Origin: Solenopsis invicta
Taxonomy: Eukaryota; Arthropoda; Insecta; Hymenoptera; Formicidae
Length of the DNA stretch: 64,000 bases
NCBI RefSeq assembly: GCF_016802725.1
Contig: NC_052675.1
Location: forward strand, 9,561,622 to 9,625,621
Direction of reading: 5' to 3'
The notes beneath the pieces are model-generated. The model worked only from the letters and a program-made list of their open reading frames with translations, was not told the origin of the DNA and made no database searches. Each line of letters opens with the position of its first letter. Position 1 is the first letter of the stretch. Positions 1 to 12,140 of this stretch are shown here, one piece after another. The translations under genes and the position numbers were made by a program.

Positions 1-770
1 AACAAAAGAAAAAAAAGAGAGAAATCTCTCAAATACGAAGGCTGCGATAGTATTTTATCATTCGATACTTTGTGTAGTAATTAATTTTTAATTGCGTAAT
101 TATGATACAATAATAAAGGTATAGTTTTGTTAAATTTATTATCTACTATCTCTTATTGGTTTTGACCAGGGACTGTTTTATATAAAAATATATATATAAA
201 TATATATTATAAAATTGTGTACTCGCTATTGCGCATAAAGCAATTTACAAGCAAGGAATGCAAGCCGGAATATAATCGTAATGTAGAGAAAAAAATAATT
301 ACAGTAATAACTTAATAAAAAAAGGACGAGAAATGTAAATATTATATACAATTACGCCTATAGAGACAGTAAGCAATCGTGTACTTGGAAAAGAAAATGT
401 ATATATAACGCAGTGTACTTTTAATTACATTAGGTGAAACAATAAACAGCTTCTTTTGTTGTTTGCAAATACCAAGAATTCGAATCTCTCATTTTATATC
501 AGTCTACATTTTATATCAATCAATGTACATGAGAAGGAAAGATTATCTATTAAATTAATCTTAAATTATTAAATAATCTTAAAAGTAGATAGAAGAAATT
601 ATTTAAATAAAGACGCAGAATAGTGTCATTATTTAAATGATCAAGTGATCGAAATAATCGTTGAACGGTTGATTTTATAAAATAATATTTATATATTTTA
701 TAAACAAAATCTTATGTCATATTGATTTGTGCAACTTTTATTAGAATCTTTTTGTACACAGGAATTTTTT
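1..770. other. AT-rich intergenic or 3' UTR DNA
   Basis: No coding region is supported here. The sequence is AT-rich, with a short TA run near 181-210. The part nearest 770 is presumably the 3' UTR of the minus-strand peroxiredoxin gene that follows. No RNA gene or clear repeat was recognised. Confidence 0.5.
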
Positions 771-3472
771 TTACGCATCTATAGGTTGTGGCACAATACG
801 CATGTACGTTTTGCCGGAGGGCAACATCACAGTCTTGATATTGTTGTAGGAAGCTTTGGCTTCGCTGTCCGACACACTTGGATCAATCATAACGTCGTCT
901 CCTTTCTAAAATATCGTATACGCATGTAAAATACATGTAAAAATTAACGCGATAAATCATCATCGATATGTTTTGTTTGATATTTAATTATAAACAGTCG
1001 AAAAATTAATATCTCTGAGAATCTTTAAGAAAGTGACATTTTATTTTCTCAAACCCACCTTCCAGTCTACAGGTGTCGCTACTTTGTACTTTTGTGTGAG
1101 CTGAAGAGATTCAATCACCCTTATTATTTCGCTGCAATTTAAAATATGAAATGTTAGCGACTTTTTACGCGAGCGACAGATAAAAGGCTGCGTTCAGTAG
1201 AAAAAGTTTTGAACTGTGAGATTCTTTAAAATGACTGGTTTATACATTTAGATTTGGCAGGAATCAAGGACAAAAATCAATCGTATTAAAATTTAAAAAA
1301 AACCGTACAATTTATAAAGCTGAACGCAGTCAAAGATATTTTGCGAAACGCGACAGTTCTCACTCGAAATTGCGGCCAGTAGTGGCTGGATACAAAATTG
1401 ACAGTCGCATCTTCTTAACTGGGTCGATTATGAACACAGCTCGCGCCGACATGGGTAATCCAGTCCGACTGTCGACCTCTGCGGGATCCAACATTCCCAG
1501 TAGCGTGGCAAGTTTTCTACTTTGATCCTCTATTATCGGATACGGAAATTCCTCGTCCACCCTGCTGTAACTCTTTATGTCCTAGAATGCCGTTTTGTTT
1601 AGTATCGACACGAGAATTTCATTAAATTCAGAATTAAATTTTATCAAATTGAAATCTGAATCAAGCACGTTTATCTGAGAAAAAAAATGATTAATTGCAA
1701 ACAAACCTCTATCCATTTACGATGGGAGTCGACAGAATTACAGGACAACGCGATCACTTTTACATTTAGTCTCTTAAATTCGGGCATTAGTCTTGCGACT
1801 CGCGCCAATTCGGTTGTGCAGACTGGCGTGAAGTCGTTGGGATGGGAAAATAGGACACCCCACCTATATTTTGGACAAATGCATACAAAGCAAACAAAGA
1901 ACTCTGTAATCCAACAGCTGTGCATGCGCCGTGAATTTATTGTAAATAAACGCAAGATATCATAGTTATTATAAAAGATGTGACAAACTTCTAAAACATT
2001 CTAGAAGCAACTTTAAGCAGGAAATAAAATTAGGAAAGTTTATCAATTATATTAATTTTCACACGAACATCCTGTGTTGGCTCTTACGGCATTTATTATC
2101 GTTTGATTTACTCTGCAGAATTAATATAATTGATAAACAATTGTTATTGCAAATTTTTCGATCCTCAGTTTTAAATCATCTTTAAGTGTAAAGTTACTCC
2201 ATTTTACTTGCGATGGTTCCTAATCAACCTCAATGTCCGGATGCAGTACAATAGTGTAGACAATGGTTTTTTGACACGTTACGGTCCGTTTCGATCCACA
2301 TCGTTGTTGCTTTGTTCCGCTTTTAATTGTTAAACAACGGTCTTTAATTTAGCCCAGCAAAATTCTTTTTCGTGTATTTTTTACTCTTAGAAAAATATTG
2401 TACACAATTATTTTAGTATGACTATTCAAAAACCTTTTTTATACACGGACTGTAACGTATCAAAAAACCATTGTCTACACTTATACTGCATCCTTTTTTA
2501 TACCTGCGCTGCACAAGTTCGATTAGCAACCATCGCAAGTGGAACGAAGTAATTTTACACTGAAGATGATCCAAAACTGAGGATTGAAACGTTTGTAATA
2601 ACAATCGTTTATCAATTATATTAATTCTCACACAAACATCTTGTACGTGTTGGCTCTTACGGCATTTATTATCGTTTGATTAAGCAGGAAAGTTTATATG
2701 TGCTATAGATCTCTCTCAGTTTAGCTCAGATATGAATTATTAACATATGAATAATTTTATTAATATTGTAACAAACCAGAAATTCTGCATAAGTAATTTG
2801 GAATTTTTATCAGATAAATTTTATTTTGATATCACTAGGAAAAATATTTTTCTAATAATCGCAATAGTACATAATAATTAATATTTAATATTATGTTTAA
2901 TCTCATATTTAACATAATGTAATAATTAATAATATATATGAATTTTTTTACTTAGAATAATCCTAGAAGTTGTAGGTCCCTTGTGTATATGGGGGAGGGG
3001 GAGGCAAATATCTTGTACAAACTTAAAATTTATATATATGTAATTTGTTAAATTTAATATTATATAAAACTTATTGTTTACTAATTTTTATCAATTCAAT
3101 ATACTTATACATAAATTTTAAAAAAATTATATATATATATATCTTATATTTTTAGAGTACATATACTAAACACACACATGCGCGCATTGCACATCACGCA
3201 TATCCTCGAATTCACATCATTTGTTATGTACGTCACGTGACAATCACAACAAAGGATGAATATCACAGGTGCTTTGTAACATTTCCAGCATATTTACGAA
3301 TGTTTCGAATAATTAATATTCCTTTTCTTTATATACAATTACGCGGTAGGGTCTATCTAGGTTACGAATATTGCAGGATATCTTACGAATCGCCTAGCCA
3401 ATCGTGAAATCTGATCGTGCCCATCTGGGTGTCCGCTGTGAAGTCGGGAAAGATTTCGCCCAGCAAAACCAT
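771..3472 (-). CDS. Prdx6: Peroxiredoxin-6-like (1-Cys peroxiredoxin)
   Basis: Antioxidant enzyme reducing peroxides with a peroxidatic cysteine. Five coding exons on the minus strand: 3472-3387, 1863-1707, 1581-1364, 1131-1059 and 905-771, giving 222 residues, the usual length for 1-Cys peroxiredoxins. The first exon reads MVLLGEIFPDFTADTQMGTI. The second carries the active-site segment SHPNDFTPVCTTEL with the peroxidatic Cys at about residue 44. Later exons carry the Prdx6-type C-terminal domain (GLPMSARAVFIIDP, YPATTGRNFDE, VATPVDWK). All joins use GT-AG and keep frame. Intron 1 is long (about 1.5 kb) and holds a palindromic repeat element. The start is 1.46 kb from the oppositely oriented METTL4 start. 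Family assignment is firm; the paralogue number is not. Confidence 0.93.
2039..2682. mobile_element. Palindromic MITE-like element in Prdx6 intron 1
   Basis: A large imperfect inverted repeat with arms at about 2119-2285 and 2445-2626 (for example a segment ending in ACAATGGTTTTTTGA near 2270 is mirrored near 2460). It is bracketed by direct repeats of about 71-75 bp at 2039-2109 and 2608-2682, both containing GGCTCTTACGGCATTTATTA. The outer direct repeat also contains an inverted copy of the arm terminus. No transposase is encoded, so it looks like a non-autonomous, possibly nested element. Confidence 0.7.
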
Positions 3473-4932
3473 AGTGTCTCGTTTGCGGAATGCGCAGTTA
3501 TGATAAAACGATAAAAGCGTGTCACTCAGCCTTCGTCAACGGGCAGACGTTCGTCGAACAACGTAGAATTATGGAATGGTGCGGAAGAGTAAGCCACTGT
3601 TTTTAGCGGTTATCGGCTTTACGTTCAATTGGTGGGGGGAATCTCACGCATGCGCAGTGACGTACGCAAATTGGTGAAATAGGGCCGGCTCGCCGATTTG
3701 GTGCTTGATCGATCGATTAAATTTAATGATAACAATGTTCAACAGTATTGGATAAGTTAATTAATACACTTTTTAAAATTAAATTAAAGTTAATTTTGAA
3801 AAGCATTATTCGTATTAAATTAGAAATTCGTAAGTGTTTAAAGTTAGATTATTCAAAACATTGATAATATTATGGATTATCAAATTTAATATTTTATTTT
3901 ATAAATTATATGAAATAACATAGAAATATTGTTTTATTATGTGAAAATATATTTTTTCTTCTATAATTATTTTTTTTACATAAATTTATATAATTATAAT
4001 TTATAATAATTTATAATAGATAACACGCAATTTAAATCGAGATCAAAGTTAATCAGAGATTAATCTATATAGAATCTATATAGAGGGTGCTTTCCAGCTA
4101 CGACACAAGTCGACACTGTGTAACACCACAGTGTCTATTAGTGTAAGTAAGACAACTAAAATTTTCTCTCTTACACTAATGGACATTGACCTAGTTTACA
4201 TCGTTAAAACTTTGGTACTCGTATTAATAGCGTTTTCGACTGCAGTGGGTTTTAATCCAAGTTTGTCGCCATTTGCCTGAATCGTCCAATTAGAATGGAT
4301 GATCGTCCGTTTTAATTGGACGATTCCGGCAAATGGCGACGAACCTAGGTTAAAATCCACTGCAGTCGAAAACGCTATAACTGGGGTCCTATTCTTGAAA
4401 TCATGTGATTAATTTTCGTATACGAAAATGGCAAAATAACCAATGGGAGAATATCATTGAATAATTCTATTGGCTATTCTGCCACTTCGTATACAAAAAT
4501 TATTCGCATGTTTTTAAGAATAGAGCCTCTGGACCATGTAAATCAATATGGCGACTTTATGTTGGATGCTCATTGGTGCATCGGTCTTATGTTGTGTTTA
4601 TGTTATGTCATGCATTTCATGTGCGAGACCCTTTATTGTAGACCGGGACTACACATAACTACTACGTTATATTGTTTACAATGCTCAATCGTTAATTATT
4701 ACAATATCGTTTTAATTGATAATGGTTGTCAAGAAAATTAATGCGATAGCAAATTCGGCGTAGAACATATGAGAATCTGTGATGAGTATTGCAGTGTGTG
4801 TTTACAGCTGCATTTCGAAATTTTAGTACTGAAAAGTAACGTAAACTATAGATTTATAATAAGTAACGTCAACTGTCGATTCTCAGTGCTGACGCATCGA
4901 AACGCAGTCTCCATTGATCTCTGAGACCGAAC
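3473..4932. other. Prdx6/METTL4 head-to-head intergenic region
   Basis: The 1.46 kb between two divergent starts should contain both promoters. The part next to Prdx6 (about 3480-3720) has higher GC. It is followed by AT-rich DNA. At 4100-4190 there are two nested short inverted repeats: ACACTGTG/CACAGTGT, and ATTAGTGTAAG/CTTACACTAAT. A palindromic element lies at 4230-4375. No further gene was found. Confidence 0.6.
4230..4375. mobile_element. 146-bp TA-flanked palindromic MITE
   Basis: Two arms of about 63 bp begin GCGTTTTCGACTGCAGTGG and mirror each other with a few mismatches around a short centre. The element is bordered on both sides by TA (4228-4229 and 4376-4377), the target duplication typical of Tc1/mariner-type elements. 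There is no coding capacity. It is probably a non-autonomous DNA element upstream of METTL4. Confidence 0.75.
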
Positions 4933-6500
4933 ATGAGTCTTCTTCATGTCAGCGAGGAAGGCTGGATTGTGTCTCACTTGCAGTATCTCGACGAGATATA
5001 CAGGAAGGTCCGATACGAAAATGGATTTTGCGCTTTAGGCTTTAACAAAATGATATTTGAAATTAATTCTCAGTACCTGAGGCAAAATCAGATAGCTCAG
5101 ACCATCCAGGAATCCCAGGACAATACTATAACGCATAAAAAGAAAAGGAAGCGCTTGCAGCTATTGCCGCAAAAAGACTTGGAGAAGGTAGGTTCCAAAA
5201 CAATTTATTCTTTAGAATTAAATTTTTTTAAAAATATTAGTCAATAAACATTACACCTTGTTTCATGTGATATCTCAAACTCATTGTCACAACAGGTTAA
5301 TCATGTTAAACAAGCGTTTGGTGCAATGATGACTGTTGCGAGAAGCAAAGGGCTCTTTTCGCGGAATAATTTCTTTGATAACAATGAGGTAGCACGTTTG
5401 GCATCTATGAGATTTTATCAGGATACATATTCTCTTAAAGATGAGAATCTGTATGGATCCAATGACACTGATGATGCTATTGTATCTGAGGCTCACAATA
5501 AGAAATATGTATTTCCAAGAAAGTGCACATTTTATTCCTATGATGTAAGGGATATAGAAAAGAAGATTGAGCTGAGCAACCAGTACGACTTTATATTGCT
5601 GGATCCACCTTGGTGGAATAAATCGATTAGAAGAAAAAAGATGAAATGTGCAGAGGCCAGGTGATTTCACGTGATTCAATTGATTTATAAAGTTAACTTA
5701 TTTTTAATATGTATTATTAATTGCATATTATATACTTATTTAGAAATAATAAAGTTGTTATTGTGTATTTTTACAGTTACAAAATGATGTACAATGAGGA
5801 ATTAGTCAAGATACCAATAAAAAAACTATTACATTCAAATGGTATTGTAGCTGTCTGGTGTACTAATTCGTCAAATCACTTAAATAGTATCATCAATGAA
5901 ATATTTCCATCTTGGGGTATTATTTATAGAGCTAAATGGTATTGGCTAAAGGTAAGTAATAATGTTTTAATAATGTTAGAAATCAATGCAATAAGCATTA
6001 GATAACAACTGCCACTCTAGGTGACACAGGCAGGTGATACAATATGTAATTTTAACTCAGCACCTGGAAAGCAACCTTATGAATTGCTGGTACTAGGGAC
6101 TGCATTAGAAAAGGGCAAAATCGACATCCCTGGTGGCAAGCTGATGATCAGCGTACCCAGTGCGGTACATTCTCATAAACCACCTCTTACAGGTATCAAA
6201 TATTAAATTTAAATGAGATTAAAGATTAAATTTAAATTTAAATATTTTATTTAAAATATTTCCTATATTATCATAAAAGATTTGTTCATATTCTTAGAAA
6301 TCATAAAGGACTATCTCCCGGATGAACCAAAATGTCTAGAGATTTTTGCAAGATACTTATTGCCTGGATGGACAAGTTGGGGTCTAGAAATTTTAAAGTT
6401 TCAACATTTATCGCTCTATGAAATTCTGGATGAATGTAAGAAAGACGAAGGTGATATCAGTAATGTAAGCAGCGAGAATGAAACAAGGAACAACCGTTAA
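4933..6500 (+). CDS. Mettl4: METTL4-type N6-adenine methyltransferase (MT-A70 family)
   Basis: Predicted S-adenosylmethionine-dependent adenine-N6 methyltransferase; family members act on U2 snRNA and have been proposed to act on DNA. Five exons: 4933-5187, 5296-5660, 5777-5951, 6021-6192 and 6298-6500, giving 389 residues. The catalytic DPPW motif is at residues 188-191, in the context FILLDPPWWNKS, as expected for METTL4 rather than METTL3/14. Further family signatures are KPPLTEIIKDY, LEIFARYLLPGWTSWG and LKFQH. The start MSLLHVSEEGWIVSHL resembles the N-terminus of other METTL4 proteins, which supports this ATG. All introns are GT-AG and keep frame. The gene ends tail-to-tail with GALE, only 106 bp between stop codons. 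Confidence 0.93.
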
Positions 6501-6606
6501 ATGTAAGAGATATTTTTATAGACATTATAAAATGTAAATTATAAGACAACGCATATCGATGCTTTATTATAAATTATTTGCATAATGCCCTCGATACAAT
6601 TTTTTG

Positions 6607-8329
6607 TTATGATGTATTGTTCAGGTGTTCAGTAGTTCCGTTCTTTAATGAAGTTCGGTAACCGTGTGGATTCATCTTCTGCCACCTCCAGAAGTCTATA
6701 CCTGTGTTTGACGACGTTTCATCGTTAGATCGGTGATCATTTGAGATCTGTGTTCAAGTCGAGGACAACATTTACTTACACATTTGCTCAACGTTGTACT
6801 TTGCTGTCCAATTCAATTCTTTCTTCGCCAAATCCGTATTAGCGTACATGGATACGATGTCGCCCTCTCTTCTCTCCTTTATAACGTACGGCACGGTGGT
6901 GCCGGTGACTTTTTCAAACGTTTTTATCAATTCTAACACAGTCACGCCATTGCCAGTGCCTAAATTATAAATCTTAAGTCTGAGGTGCTGTTTGTGCAAA
7001 GCATTTAACGCCGCCACATGACCAGCTGCCAAATCCATAACGTGAATGTAATCGCGAACTCCTGAAAAAATATCAAGTGAGTATATAGAAGCAGCGATAA
7101 AAATATTAAGTATTCTCTGAACTCATTATTAATATTATCGGTTCACCTGTGCCGTCTTCCGTAGGATAATCACCACCGAATATAATCAACTCCGACTTTA
7201 GCCTCGATGCAACTTGAGCGATATACGGCATCAGATTTGTGAACGGCTTCGTCGGATCCTCTCCGATCAATCCCGATCGGTGAGCACCAACCGGATTGAA
7301 GTATCTTAGAGATATAATGTTCCAACTCTGTGTTAAACGAAACAGATCTTCAATTAAAAAAGAAAGGGTATGTATAAAATCGAATGCAAATAACATGTTA
7401 TTTCGTGAAAGAAATAACCAAAATAAAACCAAAATAAAAAATTTGGCCTTTTGTTCTCTGACTCTAAAATATATATGTGTAAGAATATATGAGCACTATA
7501 TTATGTAAGTAATATTTTAATTTAAAAGTTAATGGTAGTTTCGTGTAAATTCGAAATTTTCTATATTCACCTTTTCAGCTCGGGATATATCCTTAAGCAT
7601 CTCTTCAATAAAATACTTAGTGCGGCCGTAGACGTTAGTAATGTTGCCGGTTTCGTGTTCTTCCGTGATGGGCAATTTTGTAGGTTCGCCGTAAACCGTG
7701 CATGAGCTACTGAATACAAGTTGAAAACAGCCGGCTGCTTTCATCACCTGCAAATAAGAGAACGACGCGTCGAATTGTAGAAATGATCGAAGAAGAGAGC
7801 GCACGCGTGCAATATAATCTTCTTACCTCGAGCAGATTAATAGCTCCTATTATGTTGTTTCGATAGTAATGAAGCGGAACTTGCATCGATTCGCCGACGG
7901 CTTTGATAGCCGCAAAATGTATCACGCAATCTATTTTGTGCTGAAAATGACAAATTATTCTTTTCATAGGTTTGAAAAAAAAATTGTTCTTTCCAACTCT
8001 TTCAACTTTGTACCATATAATATACAATGGAATAATCATGATAAATAGAATGTATAATATGGAGTCATTAGCAAATATTTTACCTGATTGAAGACGGTCT
8101 CGAGCTTCTCTTTATTAAGCAGATCGCAGTTATAAAACGTGACTTTCTTCCCTGTTATTTGCTCGACCCGTTTGAGCGCCGCAGACTCGCCGTCGGTTTC
8201 CGTCACGCTGTTTGCAAAATTGTCTATAGCCACCACGTCGTAGCCGCACTCCAGGAGCTCAACGATGCAGTGACTGCCAATGTAACCGGCGCCCCCGGTT
8301 ACGAAAATGGTCCTCCAGTCTCCCGTCAT
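6607..8329 (-). CDS. Gale: UDP-glucose 4-epimerase
   Basis: Leloir-pathway enzyme interconverting UDP-galactose and UDP-glucose with bound NAD. Six exons: 8329-8084, 7940-7827, 7747-7571, 7327-7147, 7061-6780 and 6701-6607, giving 364 residues, as for animal GALE. The NAD-binding Rossmann motif GGAGYIG is at about residues 12-18. The short-chain dehydrogenase YxxxK motif is Y160-GRT-K164, preceded by SSSCTVYG. The stretches LRYFNPVGAH, EDGTGVRDYIHVMDLA, YNLGTGNG and FWRWQKMNPHGY are standard GALE signatures. The last exon is short and was placed by choosing the acceptor that restores CIDFWRWQ. Convergent with METTL4. Confidence 0.95.
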
Positions 8330-10323
8330 CTCAACTGGAGAGAATTTAATTTTTAATTTACAGATTATTCGAGATTCTCCTTCGTACCATAAAAGATGCA
8401 GACATTTTTAACGCAATTGAAAAAATTATTGGCTCATTGTAGGATATTATAACAAATTTGTTTTAAAGTCTGTGTTGGGAGCTGTAAAAGACAAAGGTGC
8501 GTTTTTTTTCAAGGACCAAAATTTGTTTATTAAATTTTCTTGTAATAGAAAGGATTCTTCCATTAAAGGACAATTGTGCAATCAGTTATTATGCCCACTC
8601 TTTTATCGGTCCGAATTTTATTTGTTAATATTTTTAACATTACAGCCTCAGGCAACTAAAATTTGAGTAGATAAATTCTTAATTTAATCTTTCTAGATAT
8701 ATATGCGGGTCAGTCTTTTCTCTATAGGGACGCACACTTGCAAAGCGAAGAGTGCAGGTGCTTAGGGCATTCACCTTCGTTCAAGTGAGCAAAGAGAGTT
8801 CAAGGTCATCGAAACACGTGGTAAATCACTACAGCAGGAATGTTCGCATCAAAGTAAAAAAAAACATACAATAAGTATATAAAAAAAACATTAAATTAAT
8901 ATATTAAATATAATAAAATTAATTTAGTAAAATATAAATTAATTTAAAATTGGGATTTAATTTAAAAAAATGGAAAATTTAAATACTTATACCCTAAATA
9001 TCTCTAATCATATAATTTTAAAATTTGAACAATATATACATGTGTAATTACGAATATATAAATTCACATTTTCGAACGTAATCGTAAATATATATATGTT
9101 CAGAAAATTTTTAATTAATTCGATTAAACGCCTAACTCGCGCGAAATCACACTTAACGGTATTTAAAATCGTACGGTCACTAGATACTTATTCGATCTTT
9201 AAAAGTGTATTTTCAAATACACTTTTAAAGATATTTGAATTTATACAGCTGTTTCCTTGATTATAATATTAACCATTTAAATGGATAGTTTGACAATTGA
9301 TCGTAAATAAATCAAGATCTACTATCTTAATCTACTCACGTTTAATTAGTCACCGTTTCGTTTAGAATGTTCTTACGACAGCAACGCGACTCGAATACTT
9401 GAGAGCCTCTGTCTACGAACCATGACCTTTAGACAAATTAATCAGCGTCCTTGAGATTGATTTCTTTCTCAGATCATGAAAGATTGTTCGCTCTCGAAGA
9501 GAGTTACTATCATTTTAATTTAGAATAAAGCTGACGCATTGCTCCTGGTATTCTTTATCGTCTCGGCGGATTTTTAATTACGATATGTGTAATTCACTTT
9601 TGTTACGAGACCGAGAGACTTAAAAACGGAATGAAGAGATCGTTACCTCGGCCCAGGACCAAGTACTAGACAATTCAGTGATAAGAAGGCGATTGATTTC
9701 GATCCGAAGTGATCCAAAGAACTCTCCGAGTCACTTTCGCGCGACGACTGACACCGACTAGCGACTCTGCCTTGAATAGTAGCCGTAGAGGAGCGAAGGA
9801 CTTTAGTATATCGTGGGACGCGCGAGACATCCCCTCCTCCGTGATGCCATACCGGCACGCACACTATGCCCTTCCTGCCAGCCTTGTCTCGCTCCACTCC
9901 AGCGCCAGCCACCCGTTCTACGATTCTCATCTAAAGAGTTCCTCCTTTCACATCGCACACGAACAAGATAACGAGAAGCGGGACGAATCTCGTCATCGTC
10001 TCGCACCAACTGTATTCGACGCTTACAACACAACCGCTGCTGGATTAGTAAAAGCGCGTTGCTCATCTTCGGCGCCTTGATTGAGCAACAGCTCAGCCTT
10101 TGGCCGCAAGAACCTGTTTTGAGGCGACTAATAATGTAATCGTGCAAAATGAGAGAAAAACAACCGGCCGAAGGGGCACTCGTTCCTCCCTCGAGGAATG
10201 TGCCCCGATTTTCGATTTCGATGAATCACACGAAGCGATGCAAAGCCGCAAGAAATGTCTATACGACGAACGGCAATCGGGAGAAAAATATCGTACGCAT
10301 TAGTTCATAGAGTTATTGTATAT
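8330..10323. other. GALE-HAP40 intergenic region
   Basis: The first 300 bp should contain the GALE 5' UTR and promoter. From about 8860 to 9600 it is AT-rich and contains a perfect palindrome at 9195-9232. From about 9640 to 10300 GC content rises and open frames exist on both strands (for example 9709-10080 plus), but none resembles a known protein. A GC-rich hairpin lies at 10173-10206. No gene is called. Confidence 0.5.
9195..9232. repeat. Perfect 38-bp palindrome
   Basis: Two perfect 18-bp arms (ATCTTTAAAAGTGTATTT and its complement) are separated by the two bases TC. Could be a cruciform-forming remnant of a small element or a hairpin in a transcript. No flanking target duplication was recognised. 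Confidence 0.8.
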
Positions 10324-12140
10324 TTACTGCGTCGATACTACTTGTATCAATTTATGTAACAGTTCCTTTTGCTCCATGTCGAAGTAAGGATATAATTCGC
10401 TCTCGAGCTCCAACACCGCTTGATGGTCGTGAGATTGGCACGCTAATACCAAGGATTGTAGCAATAATAATTCATCTTCGCTCATGTTGAGACCTGCAAC
10501 GAAAAGGCACTCATTCTAATATTGTTTGTTACGAAAAATCAAATAAAAAAAGATCTGTACCATTGTTCATATTTTCTTCCGCCCACGCGTACTTTTCAAG
10601 AACTTGGGCGAGAGATGGTGTCAATCTCTGGGGTGATGGCTGAAGTATGAGTAGCAGAAGTACTCTTGTCACTTCACATCTAATTATTAATTTTATTTTT
10701 TATTATTAAATGTATCGTTAGAGAAAAATATAATATCGCATTTTAATATGCAGTAACAAATTTTACAAGTGATTATAATCATAAAGCTCACTTTGAATTC
10801 TCTACAACTGATTTTGTCTTTGTCATTTTTTTAAGAATATTTTCTGTATAACTGATATGTCGCTGGTTTAAAATAAATGCACAGTGTGGACAATAGCCAC
10901 GTAACACTATTATTATATCATAAAATACCTATGCAAGATAGCATTGTAGTTTCCTCTGGCACCAGCCACAACGCAAGCTTCCACAAATTCTACAAATTCA
11001 TTGAGTATTTGTAGCGCAGCTACATAATCTCCTGTAGATAAAATTATATAAAACATTACTATTACTATATCGAGATTGAAAAGGATAACTGTAAAAAATA
11101 TACACTATTTGTAAGACATAAATGAGAACTGTACTTTGATTACAGACCCTGTCTTATGTGGAAGGACACTAAAGTATTGATAGCTTTTGACGTAGGAAAG
11201 ATATCTATCGCTTTGCGCAGTTGTTGGACACCAGCGGGACCCGGACCCAACGCTAGTGCTAGCTCTACTGATAAACCCGCGGAAATTGTATTAAATCCTG
11301 GTTGATTGCTGCATCTAGCCATGGAATGACCAAAGCAACTCACAGCTGCCTGGAACGTATATGAGCTAACTTTAGGTATTTCCTTTTATCTTCTCTCTTT
11401 TCTTTATTGCAAATTTCATAATCTGTAAAATACCTGTATGTTCTCTTGACCTACAGAGGGACATCCAATGTCATTATCTTTTTTCTCAGCTGTAAGGAAT
11501 TGCCTTCCCGCTTTCACTAAAAGATTTATTTCTGAGGAGGCATTTTCCAATGTGCCTTGGCATCTGGCAGCTGCTAACCAGCACAAGCCTGCATATTGCC
11601 ACAATTCCTTCTGTTCGCATTCGGTAGCTAAGGCACCTGAAAAAGTTAAGTGTCTATTTTATATCCTTCGTTTTTTAAGAGTTTATATCCTTTGTTTTTT
11701 TAACACTTAAATTATTACGTAAACTGTATAACTATATATAAACATTTCAAAAATCAAACTAATCAATTCCATGAAATAAAAAGTAAAGGAAAAATAGATG
11801 ATGCAGCTCATATGTTCTAGTACGAAAATTGAAAAACAAAAATGAAATTGATCAGTAAAAAATCTGAAAGCTTCTGAAACTTATATTAATTTTTCATTTG
11901 ATTGACATGAGGTAAAGACTCACTAAATTGATCGCATGCCTCCGCGACGTTCGGCTTCCTCAGGAATCGTCTAAAAAAAAAAAAAATACGAAAACGTAGG
12001 AGGGAAAGTCCGTCATTGAAACTTTCGCTTATGAAAACTGTTGTAAGGGCTTACTTTTTTAGTTTGTTCGAAATATTGTGAAACTTGGTTAAAAAGTCCA
12101 TGGTCTCTCCAATTCCTTGGCCTTGATTGGCATGGGCCAT
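10324..12140 (-). CDS. HAP40 / F8A homologue (40-kDa huntingtin-associated protein)
   Basis: Alpha-helical TPR-like protein that in animals forms a stable complex with huntingtin and is linked to Rab5 and endosome movement. Seven exons: 12140-12055, 11970-11924, 11636-11434, 11349-11148, 11031-10929, 10679-10561 and 10493-10324, giving 309 residues. The N-terminal NKLKKRFLRKPNVAEA crosses exons 1-2 and is the clearest family signature. Other matches are WQYAGLCWLAAARCQ, DIGCPSVGQENIQAAVSC, and the C-terminal ELYPYFDMEQKELLHKLIQ, corresponding to the vertebrate tail. Intron 4 uses a weak donor, GTCTGT, but frame and homology require it. Head-to-head with Tollip, starts 660 bp apart. Confidence 0.9.

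Noticed and set aside
9709..10147. Overlapping open frames on both strands in the GC-rich block (up to 123 codons)
   Set aside because: GC-rich DNA gives few stops in any frame; no similarity or splice context supports coding.
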